Origin: Bacteroides fragilis
GTDB taxonomy: Bacteria > Bacteroidota > Bacteroidia > Bacteroidales > Bacteroidaceae
Length of the DNA stretch: 64,000 nt
NCBI RefSeq assembly: GCF_019583405.1
Contig: NZ_SZUU01000003.1
Span: forward strand, 558,001-622,000
Reading direction: 5' to 3'
Both the position numbers and the translations under genes were made by a program. The notes under the pieces are model-generated. The model searched no databases and was not told the origin of the DNA. It was given only the letters and a program-made list of their open reading frames with translations. Below, piece by piece: positions 1-9,113 of the stretch (position 1 is its first letter; each line of letters opens with the position of its first letter).

Positions 1-5
1 CGTCG

Positions 6-30
6 GAGAATGTGGCGATACCACATTCTC
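6..30. repeat. short perfect hairpin at window edge
   Basis: Ten-base arms (6-15 and 21-30) are perfect inverted copies around a 5-base loop. There is no clear T-run on either side, so a terminator role for the minus-strand gene ending at 64 is possible but not shown. Confidence 0.45.
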
Positions 31-63
31 GTGGTGGATAAGTGGTAATACATACTATCTCTT

Positions 64-1095
64 TCATTTTTTGTAGATCATTAATTCATTGATTAACTCT
101 TGTATCGGTATCGAAGCGCAAGCGACACATTTATCGGCTGCGCCATAATAGATATATAACCGATGGTCAAAAATAGCTGTTCCGGTGGGGAAGCACACTT
201 GATTGACCACTCCTGTTGTTTCGTACTCTTGTTCCGGACTGAACAAAGGATAAGGGAGTCTGGCTATCTCAATTGTAGGATTGTCTTTATCGAGGAGAGC
301 AGCACAAGCTGAATAAACGTATCCGCTCGGCGTATCATGTACGCTATGATAGATCATTAGCCATCCTTCCGGAACTTCTATTGGCGGACAACCGGCGCCA
401 ATATAGCTTGATTCGTGGTCATAGTGTGGCTCAAAGAAGATATGATGTGTGAAATTGAGGAAATACTTATCCCAGAAATTATGGGTTAAGTCTTCTAATT
501 TGTCTACAGCTACCCATTGTATATCAGGTTTGATGCGGTGCAGGAAGAAAAATTTTCCATTTATCTTCCGGGGGAAGAATACGACATTTTTATCTGTCAG
601 GTAAATGGGCTTTCCGATAGGAGAAGTCTCTTCCCTCTTATTACCTGAGCGGAAGTATTTGCTGGTATGTTTTCCTTCCAGTATTACCCGTTCTTTAAAT
701 TGGCGATAAGTGAATCGGGAAGTGATTACTCCTTTTTTAGTGAAATGTACTAAATCTTCCGACACGGCCAATGCCCCCATGGCACTGAAACCGTCATAAG
801 CAGTGTAAGTGAGATAGTATATCCCTTCTATTTTTACGATTCGAGGGTCTTCTACTCCCTGACATTCATAATCAAATTCGGGGAATAATAACGGAATGCT
901 GTTTCTTTCCACCATTTTCAATGGTCCTTCCAAACGGCAATAGCCTATAGTGGAATGATTGCCTTCTCTGACAGCTCGATAAAACATGTGTACCGTATTT
1001 CCTTCGGCAATGACGGCTGGGTTCATCACACTTTCGTTCTCGAAAGTAAGATTCGTTGTTTTCAGTATTATACCTTCTCTTTGTACCTTAATCAT
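64..1095 (-). CDS. GH130-type glycoside phosphorylase/hydrolase
   Basis: A 343-residue protein that fits glycoside hydrolase family 130 (beta-mannoside phosphorylases and hydrolases, five-bladed propeller). It has no signal peptide, so it should act in the cytoplasm on short mannosides. Visible family marks are NPAVI near residue 25, FYRA near 38, and EDPRI at 82-86, whose Asp83 fits the family's general acid. GxxNQVCFPTG near residue 298 fits the last blade. The length is normal for GH130. It stands alone with a long A+T-rich leader upstream. Whether it is a phosphorylase or a hydrolase, and the exact linkage, cannot be read from the sequence. Confidence 0.85.
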   Translation of the reverse strand: MIKVQREGIILKTTNLTFENESVMNPAVIAEGNTVHMFYRAVREGNHSTIGYCRLEGPLKMVERNSIPLLFPEFDYECQGVEDPRIVKIEGIYYLTYTAYDGFSAMGALAVSEDLVHFTKKGVITSRFTYRQFKERVILEGKHTSKYFRSGNKREETSPIGKPIYLTDKNVVFFPRKINGKFFFLHRIKPDIQWVAVDKLEDLTHNFWDKYFLNFTHHIFFEPHYDHESSYIGAGCPPIEVPEGWLMIYHSVHDTPSGYVYSACAALLDKDNPTIEIARLPYPLFSPEQEYETTGVVNQVCFPTGTAIFDHRLYIYYGAADKCVACASIPIQELINELMIYKK

Positions 1096-1719
1096 TAGGT
1101 GGCTTGTTTTATGTGAAGTCCTTTTTCCGACTTACTGTTTTTCTCTCTTTGATAGTCCGTTAAGATTTTGTCACTTTTAGTCGACTTATCTTTCTTTTTT
1201 TCTTTTTTTCTCTCTTTACCTTTCATGATTCATTGATTTTTTATGTGAATTGATACTGGAAATTGTAGTGAGTTAATGGGGTAGTTTTCAAATGTACCTA
1301 TTAAAATTAGCAAAGTAGGTGTCCATTGGATGTTTGTTTCTTTAATTGTGCTTTTTACATTTTAGGGAACATAAATTAGGGTATGACTTTGATTATAATA
1401 TGTTGTAAATCATTTTATTAATTGTTACACTAATAAGCAGAATATTTACTCGGATTTTCGTGAAGAACAAGGAATATTAAAAAAAATTCAATAGAGTTAT
1501 AGGTTTACTTCGTTGAATGTTTGGGGCATTCTATTAGCGCATAAAATATTTAGTGAGCAAGATTTGTATTAGCTATCCGGCTTTTTGATTTTAGTTGTTT
1601 TGCCATTAGGTTAGCTTCAGAAGTTCTACTAAGTCTGGTGGATATAAAAGTGTGTCAAAAGTAGCTTCCTTCTTAGATGAAAAATACTTTCGACACACCT
1701 TCATTGATTTTATCTATCT
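1096..1719. other. intergenic region between two minus-strand genes
   Basis: About 620 bases, A+T-rich, with no convincing ORF. It holds the terminator at 1645-1698 for the gene to its right. A possible minus-strand -7 box (CAAATGTA on the plus strand, 1289-1296) lies upstream of the GH130 gene, but its -33 partner is badly spaced. The rest shows no structure I can name. Confidence 0.6.
1645..1698 (-). terminator. rho-independent terminator of the 1720-4749 gene
   Basis: Arms 1650-1663 and 1685-1698 pair over 14 bases with one mismatch. Read on the minus strand the hairpin is followed by CTTTTATAT, so it ends the transcript of the gene that stops at 1720. Confidence 0.65.
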
Positions 1720-4700
1720 TTATTCCAGAATAAAGATATAGCCTTTGTCTTTCGGTATTTTGATTTTATCTTTGGCTGACAGTGTGAATCCTTCCTGGAA
1801 ACCTTTGATGGCAGGTGCCGTCAGTTTTGCCTTGTCGGGGTCTATCCCCAGTTTATCCCAGTCAATTTGTAGTTTCACCTCACTGTCTTTCTTTGCCCAG
1901 CTGGCAATGGCTATCATCACTTTGCCATCTTTGATAAATGAAGTGGCCAGAATATCGCTGCGTCCTGTTTTCACCGGATTGTATGATACCCAATACCCCA
2001 TCATCCGGCTGTCCTTGATACCGAAAGCATCCCATACCTTCCAGAGTTGTGAAGGGACGGACTCCATCGGTTCGCGTGCTGTCATGCCGTATAGCATACC
2101 CCGGTAAGGATTGCCACCGTCCTGTAACATTTCGCTCATCATGCCGAAGGGGATACCCGAAACATCTGTCAGCCAGTATTCCGGTGATTTTTCGTATTTG
2201 AAGTATTCGCCGAACCAAAGACGGTCCAGGTAAGGCATGTGTTCCATGTATAGGAAGATGCTGTTGATGTACCCGTCCGCCGGATTGAACTGGTTGGCGG
2301 AATGAACGTCGATGCGCGGGTCGGGACGATTGTTTTCCAGTACCCGGCGGATACGTTTCATGGTGTTGCGGTCGAAAGCCAGGTCGTCGATATATACACC
2401 GTCGATACCTACATTCTTTGTCAGCCAGTTCAGCCCTTCCACGTAAAAATTATGCCAGCGTGAAATGCCGGTATTCACGATGGCTGCATCTTTGTAGGCA
2501 TCTACAAACCATGCGGCGATGTAGTCACCGTCCAGATGCTCTTGCAACCATGCATATCCTCCTCCTTTGCCCGGAGAGAAGATCTCGTGTCCGAGACTTT
2601 TCAGGGCAAAAAGCTCCGGTGCGTGATTGTTCAGCTCCCTTACGGTGTAGTAGATTTTCACTTTGTAACCTTTGGCATGCGATTCGTCCACGTACTGCTT
2701 CATGAAGGCCGGACGGAAGAACGGATAGTTGATATGCGGGTTGACTGCATTGCCGTGATGCAGGTTGATGACGTTCGCTCCGGTTTCGGCTACTACGTCT
2801 ACCGCCTGATAAGCATGCGCATCACCCTCTTTCAGTTTTTCGGCAGGCTGGTAACCGTGATAGTAGCGATCGGTCCACTGCTTCATGGTGTCTATCGGTT
2901 TGAAAGGTGTCACCAGCACCAGGAAGTCGAAGTTCAGCTCTTCTCCTTTGGTCATGGTCCGCTTTCCGCTGTAGGTTTCGATATCCACTTGTTTTCCCTG
3001 TTCCCGGTAGCTGATGCCTCCTTTGCCATCGTTGAACCAGGATGGCGGCATGTTCAGCGGTTGCATTTTGTAGAAATTGGTGTTCAGCGGGCGGCGGTAG
3101 TTTTCCGCACGGAACAGGCATTGCATTCCACCGTTTACGTCGCCGAACCAGAAACCTTCCTGATTGCGTTCCACATTCCATTTCCATCGGTCGCTTTTAG
3201 GACGCAGAGAACCTTCATATCCCATTCCCAAACGATATTTGGCAGTCGCTGCCGGCATGGAAGTCATCAGAGCTATGTCATCTACCGATGTGTTTTCGGT
3301 TGCTTTTACTTTAATCTGATAACTCATGAAACCGTCGAACTCCATGCTGGCATGTACCGTCACATCGAGTGATCCGGCCTTCCCGGCAGCTGTCCAACTA
3401 ACAATCCCGTCTTCCTTCTTGCCGAATTTCAATGGTGAAGTGATGGTGACGGGCAGTTGTTTTCCATTCCGGCGGATGACGAGCTCCATCGGTTTTGCCA
3501 GAATGTCTTTGGCTTCTTTGCCAACGGAGGTCATCTCTTCGGTGAAATAACTCCGGATGGAAGCCGGTAATCCCAGTTCGCCGGCAGTGACGCTTCGTCC
3601 CAATACGCTGATTGTGTTGTCTGTCACCGTCATCGGAATGAACGGCTTCACCAGTTGGTCGTTTACGGCATATTGTGAATTCAGCCAGCGCAGGCGTGAC
3701 AAACGCCACAAATCACTGTCTCCTTTGTCTACCAGCACATTGTCGGACAGGTTGATCGTGATCTTTACCTCCTGAGAGGCTCCCGATGAATCGCTGACAA
3801 TGGCTTTACCGCTATAAATGCCTCTGCCGGCATGTTCCGGCATCTGAATGCCTATCCAAAGCGGCTGTACACGCCCCTTGCCCACGTTTACTTCCGGATG
3901 CATCGGGCGCCCTATCCAGTCGGTCCCTTCCGTATTGAAACAAGTGATGGCCGATGCCGGAATCATCCCGTCTTTACCTTTCAGGTCGGTGAAGGTTACT
4001 TTGACCCCGTTCACCGGATTCTTGAAAGCCCATAGTCCGAGTTGCAATACATAATATTCGTTTAAGTCTGCTTCACCAAAAAATTCGCCGGTGGCTCCTT
4101 GGGTTACCTGACGGTACGAGAGATCGTCGAACATACGGATAGGGAACTTACGGTCTTCGGGCAGCAGCAGGAACGGTTTATTGCTATTGGCTTCTGCCAA
4201 TGCCTGTTTCTCTTTTGCTGTGGCAATGATTTCCATCGGATAGAAGCTGTTGAAACTGCCTAACGATTCGAATCTGACCAGTTTGGCCCGGGTCACCTTT
4301 GTTCCCGGAGTGGAACTGCAGATTGCTTTCCATTGTGCGTCGGCTCTGTCAGGTTGTTTCGGATAGTTCACTTTGGGGTATGGACCTCCCGATGTATGGT
4401 AGGGCAGATAGTATACATAGTAATTCCCTGCACCTGTACTGGCATCGAACCGGATACGTCCGTACTCACGGTTGATTTCCACCGGAAGTACATTGTCCAC
4501 TACTTTGCCGGTAGAAGCATTCATCACAATAATCCCTTTCTGTTCGGGATTGGCGTCGCGTCTGCGCCAGGGGATATAAGCTTCCGCTACGGTGGCGGGA
4601 GTATTCATTGAAACAACGGCACGGTGATTACCCAGTGTGTCGGGAGTCCAGTAGTTTTCGCCGTAAAACGAAGCTTCGGGGACAAAGTCCTGAGCAGCTG

Positions 4701-4749
4701 CCGGAAAGGTTAACAAGGCTGACAGTGCCCATAAAAAGAGTTTTTTCAT
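1720..4749 (-). CDS. secreted glycoside hydrolase-like protein (DUF6067/GH123-like)
   Basis: A 1009-residue exported protein. Residues 1-19 form a signal peptide ending in AAAQ. The N-terminal half is rich in beta strand, as in the GH123-N/DUF6067 proteins of Bacteroides. The C-terminal half reads like a TIM barrel: VINLHHGNAVNP, then KIYYTVRELNNHAPE, then GVDGVYIDDLAF with paired acids, then DVHSANQFNP. The acid pair in YIDDLAF is the best candidate for catalysis. A small beta domain ends the protein. No SusC/D genes are nearby and the gene is monocistronic. I infer a periplasmic or surface hydrolase; the substrate is unknown. The ATG at 4749 is followed directly by a good signal peptide. 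Confidence 0.7.
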   Translation of the reverse strand: MKKLFLWALSALLTFPAAAQDFVPEASFYGENYWTPDTLGNHRAVVSMNTPATVAEAYIPWRRRDANPEQKGIIVMNASTGKVVDNVLPVEINREYGRIRFDASTGAGNYYVYYLPYHTSGGPYPKVNYPKQPDRADAQWKAICSSTPGTKVTRAKLVRFESLGSFNSFYPMEIIATAKEKQALAEANSNKPFLLLPEDRKFPIRMFDDLSYRQVTQGATGEFFGEADLNEYYVLQLGLWAFKNPVNGVKVTFTDLKGKDGMIPASAITCFNTEGTDWIGRPMHPEVNVGKGRVQPLWIGIQMPEHAGRGIYSGKAIVSDSSGASQEVKITINLSDNVLVDKGDSDLWRLSRLRWLNSQYAVNDQLVKPFIPMTVTDNTISVLGRSVTAGELGLPASIRSYFTEEMTSVGKEAKDILAKPMELVIRRNGKQLPVTITSPLKFGKKEDGIVSWTAAGKAGSLDVTVHASMEFDGFMSYQIKVKATENTSVDDIALMTSMPAATAKYRLGMGYEGSLRPKSDRWKWNVERNQEGFWFGDVNGGMQCLFRAENYRRPLNTNFYKMQPLNMPPSWFNDGKGGISYREQGKQVDIETYSGKRTMTKGEELNFDFLVLVTPFKPIDTMKQWTDRYYHGYQPAEKLKEGDAHAYQAVDVVAETGANVINLHHGNAVNPHINYPFFRPAFMKQYVDESHAKGYKVKIYYTVRELNNHAPELFALKSLGHEIFSPGKGGGYAWLQEHLDGDYIAAWFVDAYKDAAIVNTGISRWHNFYVEGLNWLTKNVGIDGVYIDDLAFDRNTMKRIRRVLENNRPDPRIDVHSANQFNPADGYINSIFLYMEHMPYLDRLWFGEYFKYEKSPEYWLTDVSGIPFGMMSEMLQDGGNPYRGMLYGMTAREPMESVPSQLWKVWDAFGIKDSRMMGYWVSYNPVKTGRSDILATSFIKDGKVMIAIASWAKKDSEVKLQIDWDKLGIDPDKAKLTAPAIKGFQEGFTLSAKDKIKIPKDKGYIFILE

Positions 4750-4877
4750 AATGTTTTGTCTAATAAATAAGTATGTGCAAATTTACAAAGAATCGTTTGA
4801 GATCGGATAAGATTTGCCTGTTTTTATTTGAGATGCGGTTTCTCTGTCGATTGGCGGACAGTATTTGGACACCTTTA

Positions 4878-4907
4878 TTTGCATTTTCCCTTTTTGTATT
4901 ATCTTTG
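4878..4907 (+). promoter_or_regulatory. Bacteroides-type promoter of the lipoprotein operon
   Basis: TTTG at 4878-4881, an 18-base spacer, then TATCTTTG at 4900-4907. A transcript would begin near 4914, which rules out the in-frame ATG at 4773 and supports the start at 4938. Confidence 0.75.
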
Positions 4908-4937
4908 CGCCCTCAAAAAACAAATAAACCCTACACT

Positions 4938-6032
4938 ATGAACAAAAAGAAAGTTTTAGGTATTTCGCTTCTGGCACTCTCTCTGTTTGCTTGCCAGGAT
5001 GATGATACCGTCGACATTCTCAATGCCTTTGGCACACCGCCTGCCTTGACTAAAATTTCGGCAGAGGAGTTTCTCAATCAGGGAGAACAGATGTTTGAAG
5101 ATGGTGAGAGCGTTGATGACATTGTTTCGGCCGATCGTGCCTTCTATGTGAACCAACCGCTTAATGTATCGATGACAGACGGAAAGCTCCGCCTGTTCAA
5201 TGGTATGGCTCACGATTTCAAAGAAGTCTCCGTATGGCTTACGATGCCCCATTTGCGTGATACCATCCATCTGATGCAGTTTGAAGAAGTTCCGGGCTTT
5301 TACAATATCCGGTTGGATTCTCCGCTGAAGATGGGCGAGGCAGTCTATCCCTCCAAAAGCGGCAAGCCTGTCCGTGTCAACAATCTGGCTTTGCTTTCTC
5401 CCGATCAGTACGAACTGTTGCTTACATGCAACGATTCTGTATTCGATATGTTGAAAACCATCAAGATGAAGACCCGCATTCAGATGGGAAAATACGGTAG
5501 TGGTAACTGGGGAGTGATGACGCCCAATGCAGCCCGTTATTATGCCACTTCAGCGGTAAATATGGCCGTTATGTTCAGTTCCGGAATTTTTCGTGATTCA
5601 TTGATGAATTATAAAGGCAGCATCCATAACGATGCAGGGAAGGAGATTGACCGTGAGGGATTGTTGAAATCCATTCTGAATAAGCAAAGTCTGGTGTTCG
5701 GAGTAGTCACCGGGCCCGGAATCGCCGGACTTGGCGGAGGAAACGCACTGGGATTGCGTGAGGAATATCTTTCGGGCTTCTTCTACCAGAACCGGGTAGC
5801 GATAGATTGCAATTGGGTGCTTCATGTCTGGATTCACGAATTGGGACACTGTCTGGGTTACGGCCATTCCAGCAGCTTATGTTATGGATCGGTGCCCGAC
5901 GAGATTGTGCCGAAAGTATACCGTTACATGATGAAACACCGGATGTTGCCTTATATCATCAATCCATTCAAGAGTTACAATGATTATAACCCCGGTATCA
6001 ACGATGCCGATAATCCCGACATAGAGTTATGA
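4938..6032 (+). CDS. zinc metzincin-like protease lipoprotein
   Basis: A 364-residue lipoprotein. The reading frame is open from 4773, but the promoter at 4878-4907 and the signal sequence MNKKKVLGISLLALSLFAC put the start at 4938; Cys19 is the lipid site. The key mark is HELGHCLGYGH at about residues 300-310, the extended HExxHxxGxxH zinc motif of metzincins, with a Met-rich YRYMMKHRM some 20 residues later that could form the Met-turn. The N-terminal 280 residues resemble nothing I can name. It overlaps the next gene by ATGA, so the two are translationally coupled. A surface or periplasmic protease is likely; the target is unknown. Confidence 0.75.
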   Translation: MNKKKVLGISLLALSLFACQDDDTVDILNAFGTPPALTKISAEEFLNQGEQMFEDGESVDDIVSADRAFYVNQPLNVSMTDGKLRLFNGMAHDFKEVSVWLTMPHLRDTIHLMQFEEVPGFYNIRLDSPLKMGEAVYPSKSGKPVRVNNLALLSPDQYELLLTCNDSVFDMLKTIKMKTRIQMGKYGSGNWGVMTPNAARYYATSAVNMAVMFSSGIFRDSLMNYKGSIHNDAGKEIDREGLLKSILNKQSLVFGVVTGPGIAGLGGGNALGLREEYLSGFFYQNRVAIDCNWVLHVWIHELGHCLGYGHSSSLCYGSVPDEIVPKVYRYMMKHRMLPYIINPFKSYNDYNPGINDADNPDIEL

Positions 6033-7042
6033 TGAAAAGATACAGCATTTTTATGGTAGTGGCGACTTTGCTGCTCACTTTTGCCGCATGTGATAAAAAC
6101 AATATGCCGGGGTTCGGTTTCACTACCGATTCCATCCTTACACTGACTTTTGAGAAAGAGCTGGATGCGGCAGCCATCGGTGTAGGTACACAGAACTATA
6201 ATCCTGTGGGAATGCGCCGTTCGGGTGATACCCTTTTTATAGCCAACCGTGCCGACGGATCGGATGGTGTCCGGATTGTTCGTGCCTCCACCGGCGAATT
6301 GCTTTACTCGTTGACAGGTTGGACGTATGACGGAAAAGCTGAAAAGTTCGATAATCAAGTGATGGATGTAGCCGTCAACAGCGATTATATTTTTGTGGTG
6401 AACCGCTCTTCCCGGATCGACATGTTTCGCCGAAACGATTATACGTATGTAACCACTATCGGGCGTACAGGTTGGCAGTCGAGCTCGTTGTTGCAATGCG
6501 AGTCTGCCGAAGTAGTCGGTGACAAACTATTTATTCGTGATAAACAAAAAATCAAGGTGGTACAGCTTTCGGACTGTACACCGGAAAATCGTTTCAAGGT
6601 CCCCGTGTTTGCCCAGAACACCGACAGCACAACTTCCAACAATGGATTTAACCTCGAGACCGTGGCACGTTACAAGGAACTTATTTACGTATCGGACTAT
6701 GAAAGTGCGCGTATCCTCGTAATCGATCCCTCCACCGTTACTACGAAAGGAGAGCCGGTCCGCTTTGTCCGTTCCTACCGTATGCAAAGCAAGCCGTTGA
6801 GTATGGGATTCTTTCAGGATGAAATGTACGTTGTCTGTGCCAATAACCGTATCGTAAGAGTGAATCTCCTCACCGGAGAGGAGAAGGACGCTTACTCTTC
6901 TTTTGCCGGAGGAATGGGATTCGGTGCTCCGGGACGCCTCTTTTTCCATAACGATATGTTCTATCTTTCAGGCCGGAACGCGAACGCTCCGCGCCTGATA
7001 CAGGGAAAAGTAATGTTTGTTGAAATATCCGAGCTGGACTAA
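6029..7042 (+). CDS. beta-propeller lipoprotein (first of a tandem pair)
   Basis: A 337-residue lipoprotein with lipobox FAAC and Cys21 as lipid site. Repeats of the form 'GDTLFIANR..', 'DYIFVVNRSSRIDMF', 'ELIYVSDYESARILVID' and 'DEMYVVCANNRIVRVN' are typical of six-bladed NHL/SMP-like propellers. It is related over its full length to the next gene; compare GDTLFIAN with GDTLFVAN, and SSRIDMFRR with SSRINIFDR. The start codon overlaps the stop of the protease gene. Such propellers bind ligands or partner proteins; no catalytic residues are evident. Met1 or Met2 could be used as start. Confidence 0.7.
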   Translation: MMKRYSIFMVVATLLLTFAACDKNNMPGFGFTTDSILTLTFEKELDAAAIGVGTQNYNPVGMRRSGDTLFIANRADGSDGVRIVRASTGELLYSLTGWTYDGKAEKFDNQVMDVAVNSDYIFVVNRSSRIDMFRRNDYTYVTTIGRTGWQSSSLLQCESAEVVGDKLFIRDKQKIKVVQLSDCTPENRFKVPVFAQNTDSTTSNNGFNLETVARYKELIYVSDYESARILVIDPSTVTTKGEPVRFVRSYRMQSKPLSMGFFQDEMYVVCANNRIVRVNLLTGEEKDAYSSFAGGMGFGAPGRLFFHNDMFYLSGRNANAPRLIQGKVMFVEISELD

Positions 7043-7062
7043 AAAAGCTCACGACAGAGGAT

Positions 7063-7116
7063 CACAGAGTCTCACGGAGTGAAAATATAGAGTACAAAAC
7101 TCTGTGAGACTCTGTG
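7063..7116. repeat. dispersed CACAGAG hairpin, copy 1
   Basis: Arms 7063-7080 and 7099-7116 pair over 18 bases with one mismatch. The same arm sequence recurs at 8167-8246 and 48836-48914. It lies between the two propeller genes and could weaken read-through or protect the 3' end of the upstream message. Confidence 0.75.
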
Positions 7117-7155
7117 AAACCCTGTAGTGAATGAAATTCAAAAAATTAAGTAAAC

Positions 7156-8163
7156 ATGAATTTAAAATTTTTATATCTGTTATTATTGCTGTCTGCTGCC
7201 TGTTGTGTATCCTGTTCCAAGGACGAAGAACCGGCTGATAAAGGCAATACCTCTCCCGAAGAACCGGTTTATACCACGTTTACCGATGCCGGCGAAGTGA
7301 TTATTCCCGGAGTGCTTCCGGCCAATTTTACTCCCCGGTCCGTACGGGTCAAAGGGGATACATTATTTGTTGCCAACAATAATGCCGCCGACCGTTCTGT
7401 TCTTTTGTTGAACTTGACGACAGGCGAGCTGATCGGACGCATCGATTCGTGGATGCGGAAAGATACTAAAGAGACATTTAACGCTGAGATAGGAGATATG
7501 GCTGTTTCGGACCGTTATGTTTTTGTGGGCATGTACAGCTCCCGTATCAACATTTTCGACCGTCGTACCCTTCAGTTCGTCAATGCCATCGGGCGTTCGG
7601 ATGGAAAGTGGGGTGACGATATTTACAGCATGACTCATTGTTATGGTCTTCGCGAATGCGGTGAGAGGCTGATGGTGCGTGATAAAAATACCATTCGCGG
7701 TTATTGGATTTATGAAGCTGTTACCGAGCCTGCGTTTCGTGTCCCCTGGATCGGAAAGGTAAAGGTACCCGAAGGGATCGGATATGACTATCAGCCCTGC
7801 ATTCATGGCATGGCGGAGCATAACGGGCGCATGTACCTCACCGACTGGTACAACAAAAGCCTGCAAGTGTTTACTCCCTCAAAAATGGAAATTGTGTTTG
7901 GCGAAGAGACACACATCACTTCCGATGCCGTATTTAAGTACGACGCCATACAGCCTTTGGGACTGCTGTCCTATGGCGGAGAGCTCCTGATGTCAGTACA
8001 AAAGAGCGGGAAGATACAGCGCTATGACCCCGAGACGGGCGATTTGTTGGGGCTGTTAGCCGAATTTCCAGACAAGGAAATCGGGCGTATGGAGATAGCC
8101 CGGGGAATGCTTTATTATATTGATCTCAAAGCCGGAAAACTGATGAAGGCAAAAGGAGAATGA
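7156..8163 (+). CDS. beta-propeller lipoprotein (second of a tandem pair)
   Basis: A 335-residue lipoprotein; the signal sequence ends VSC with Cys20 as the lipid site, followed by an acidic Ser/Lys/Asp/Glu linker. Propeller-type repeats mirror those of the gene before it (GDTLFVANNN, RYVFVGMYSSRINIFD, GRMYLTDWYNKSLQVF, GELLMSVQKSGKIQRYDPETGDLL). It is clearly a tandem paralogue. A hairpin repeat separates the two and another follows this gene, so this is probably the operon's end. The function is unknown; binding of a surface ligand is the natural guess. Confidence 0.7.
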   Translation: MNLKFLYLLLLLSAACCVSCSKDEEPADKGNTSPEEPVYTTFTDAGEVIIPGVLPANFTPRSVRVKGDTLFVANNNAADRSVLLLNLTTGELIGRIDSWMRKDTKETFNAEIGDMAVSDRYVFVGMYSSRINIFDRRTLQFVNAIGRSDGKWGDDIYSMTHCYGLRECGERLMVRDKNTIRGYWIYEAVTEPAFRVPWIGKVKVPEGIGYDYQPCIHGMAEHNGRMYLTDWYNKSLQVFTPSKMEIVFGEETHITSDAVFKYDAIQPLGLLSYGGELLMSVQKSGKIQRYDPETGDLLGLLAEFPDKEIGRMEIARGMLYYIDLKAGKLMKAKGE

Positions 8164-8166
8164 TTT

Positions 8167-8246
8167 ACCACAGAGTCACACAGAGTCTCACTGAGTTTTA
8201 TTCTTTATCATTTTTACTCTGTGAAACTCTGTGAAACCCTGTGGTG
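8167..8246. repeat. dispersed CACAGAG hairpin, copy 2
   Basis: A long imperfect hairpin whose arms begin ACCACAGAG and end CCTGTGGTG, sharing its core with the copies at 7063 and 48836. It directly follows the stop codon at 8163. Confidence 0.75.
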
Positions 8247-8800
8247 AATCTCTTTTCGTTATACATTCATCGCATTTGCTCCGAGTGCACCCAAGTCTTA
8301 GAAGTGAATTTATGCCGTCTGAACCGGTATCTTCATCCTTATACCTTTCTTCAATTAACATTGTTAACGCTTTTTTCAGGCTGTCTTATTCTTATGCGCA
8401 AATAACAAGTCTTTTGCATTTAAAGAATTTGTTATTCGCATCCAAAGAACAAGCTTTAACTCTATGTTAAAACAAAGCTTTTGAGAACAGAAATCTTACT
8501 TTTAAAAGATGTTGCTTTTCAGATGGTTAAGTCTGAAATTCGCTTCTCCGCCTCACGGATGGACTTTTCGGGCGAAAATTGGGGTACTTGCTTTTTTGTC
8601 AACTATAAACGAGGGTTTACACTTCCGAAACTTGAATAATTTATATAATTCCGGCAAATATATTGTATTTTTTTGAAAAGCAGATGTGCTTACGCGCGCG
8701 TAGGAGGAGAAAATCTTGTGTGTAAGTGATAGGAGGGTGGGATACCTATTATTGGGCTACAAACATATACGTTATGTAGAATTTATAGAAAAAATAGGGG

Positions 8801-8824
8801 GAAATTGTTTCAAAAAACGTTCGT
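8801..8824 (+). repeat. left inverted repeat of invertible promoter
   Basis: A 24-base sequence whose perfect reverse complement lies at 9017-9040. Its inner end reads AAACGTTCGT (8815-8824), matching the ARACGTTCGT-type core recalled for Mpi sites at B. fragilis capsule promoters. Confidence 0.92.
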
Positions 8825-8980
8825 CATTTGAAACACCTTTTTTTAACCTTTTTGAAAAATCCCGTTCTTATGAAAAAAAATATAGATAAAAACACTATTT
8901 TTTATTCATAACTCTTTCATTATCAGTAGTGTGTTTTAGTAAAAAAGAGAAAAAAGCAATTTATTTATAAAAATATTTTG

Positions 8981-9007
8981 TTGTTATAAAAATGTGCCTT
9001 ACCTTTG
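8981..9007 (+). promoter_or_regulatory. core promoter of the capsule operon
   Basis: TTG at 8981-8983 and TACCTTTG at 9000-9007, matching the -33/-7 pattern of the Bacteroides main sigma factor. Transcription would begin around 9013, at the edge of the right inverted repeat, giving a leader of about 150 bases. Confidence 0.8.
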
Positions 9008-9016
9008 TGTTTATAA

Positions 9017-9040
9017 ACGAACGTTTTTTGAAACAATTTC
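9017..9040 (-). repeat. right inverted repeat of invertible promoter
   Basis: Perfect reverse complement of 8801-8824. Bases just outside (8800 and 9041) and just inside (8825 and 9016) do not pair, so the repeat is exactly 24 bases. Confidence 0.92.
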
Positions 9041-9078
9041 GTCCGTTTTACCACTATAAATATTATCGGAAATACTTA

Positions 9079-9113
9079 CGGTTTGAATGAGAAAAGATGT
9101 CTCGTCCAAACCG
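9079..9113 (+). promoter_or_regulatory. leader hairpin upstream of upxY
   Basis: CGGTTTG (9079-9085) pairs with CAAACCG (9107-9113), with an inner GAGA/TCTC stem (9089-9092 with 9100-9103). UpxY proteins are known to act in the leader of their own operon to prevent early termination, so this structure is a candidate site; that role is inference. Confidence 0.45.

Larger units (their letters stand above)
8801..9040 (+). promoter_or_regulatory. invertible capsule promoter segment, ON orientation
   Basis: A 192-base segment (8825-9016) lies between perfect 24-base inverted repeats. A promoter near its right end (TTG 8981-8983, 16-base spacer, TACCTTTG 9000-9007) faces the capsule genes, so this copy is ON. 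Site-specific inversion would turn the promoter away and silence the operon. The serine recombinase (Mpi in B. fragilis) is encoded elsewhere; none is present here. Confidence 0.92.

Noticed and set aside
8231..8470. 79-codon open frame upstream of the capsule promoter
   Set aside because: It begins inside a hairpin repeat, has no promoter box or protein-like pattern, and lies in a region that is otherwise non-coding.
8691..8702. 12-base palindrome TACGCGCGCGTA upstream of the invertible promoter
   Set aside because: Too short and isolated to support a role; kept only as a note on the region.
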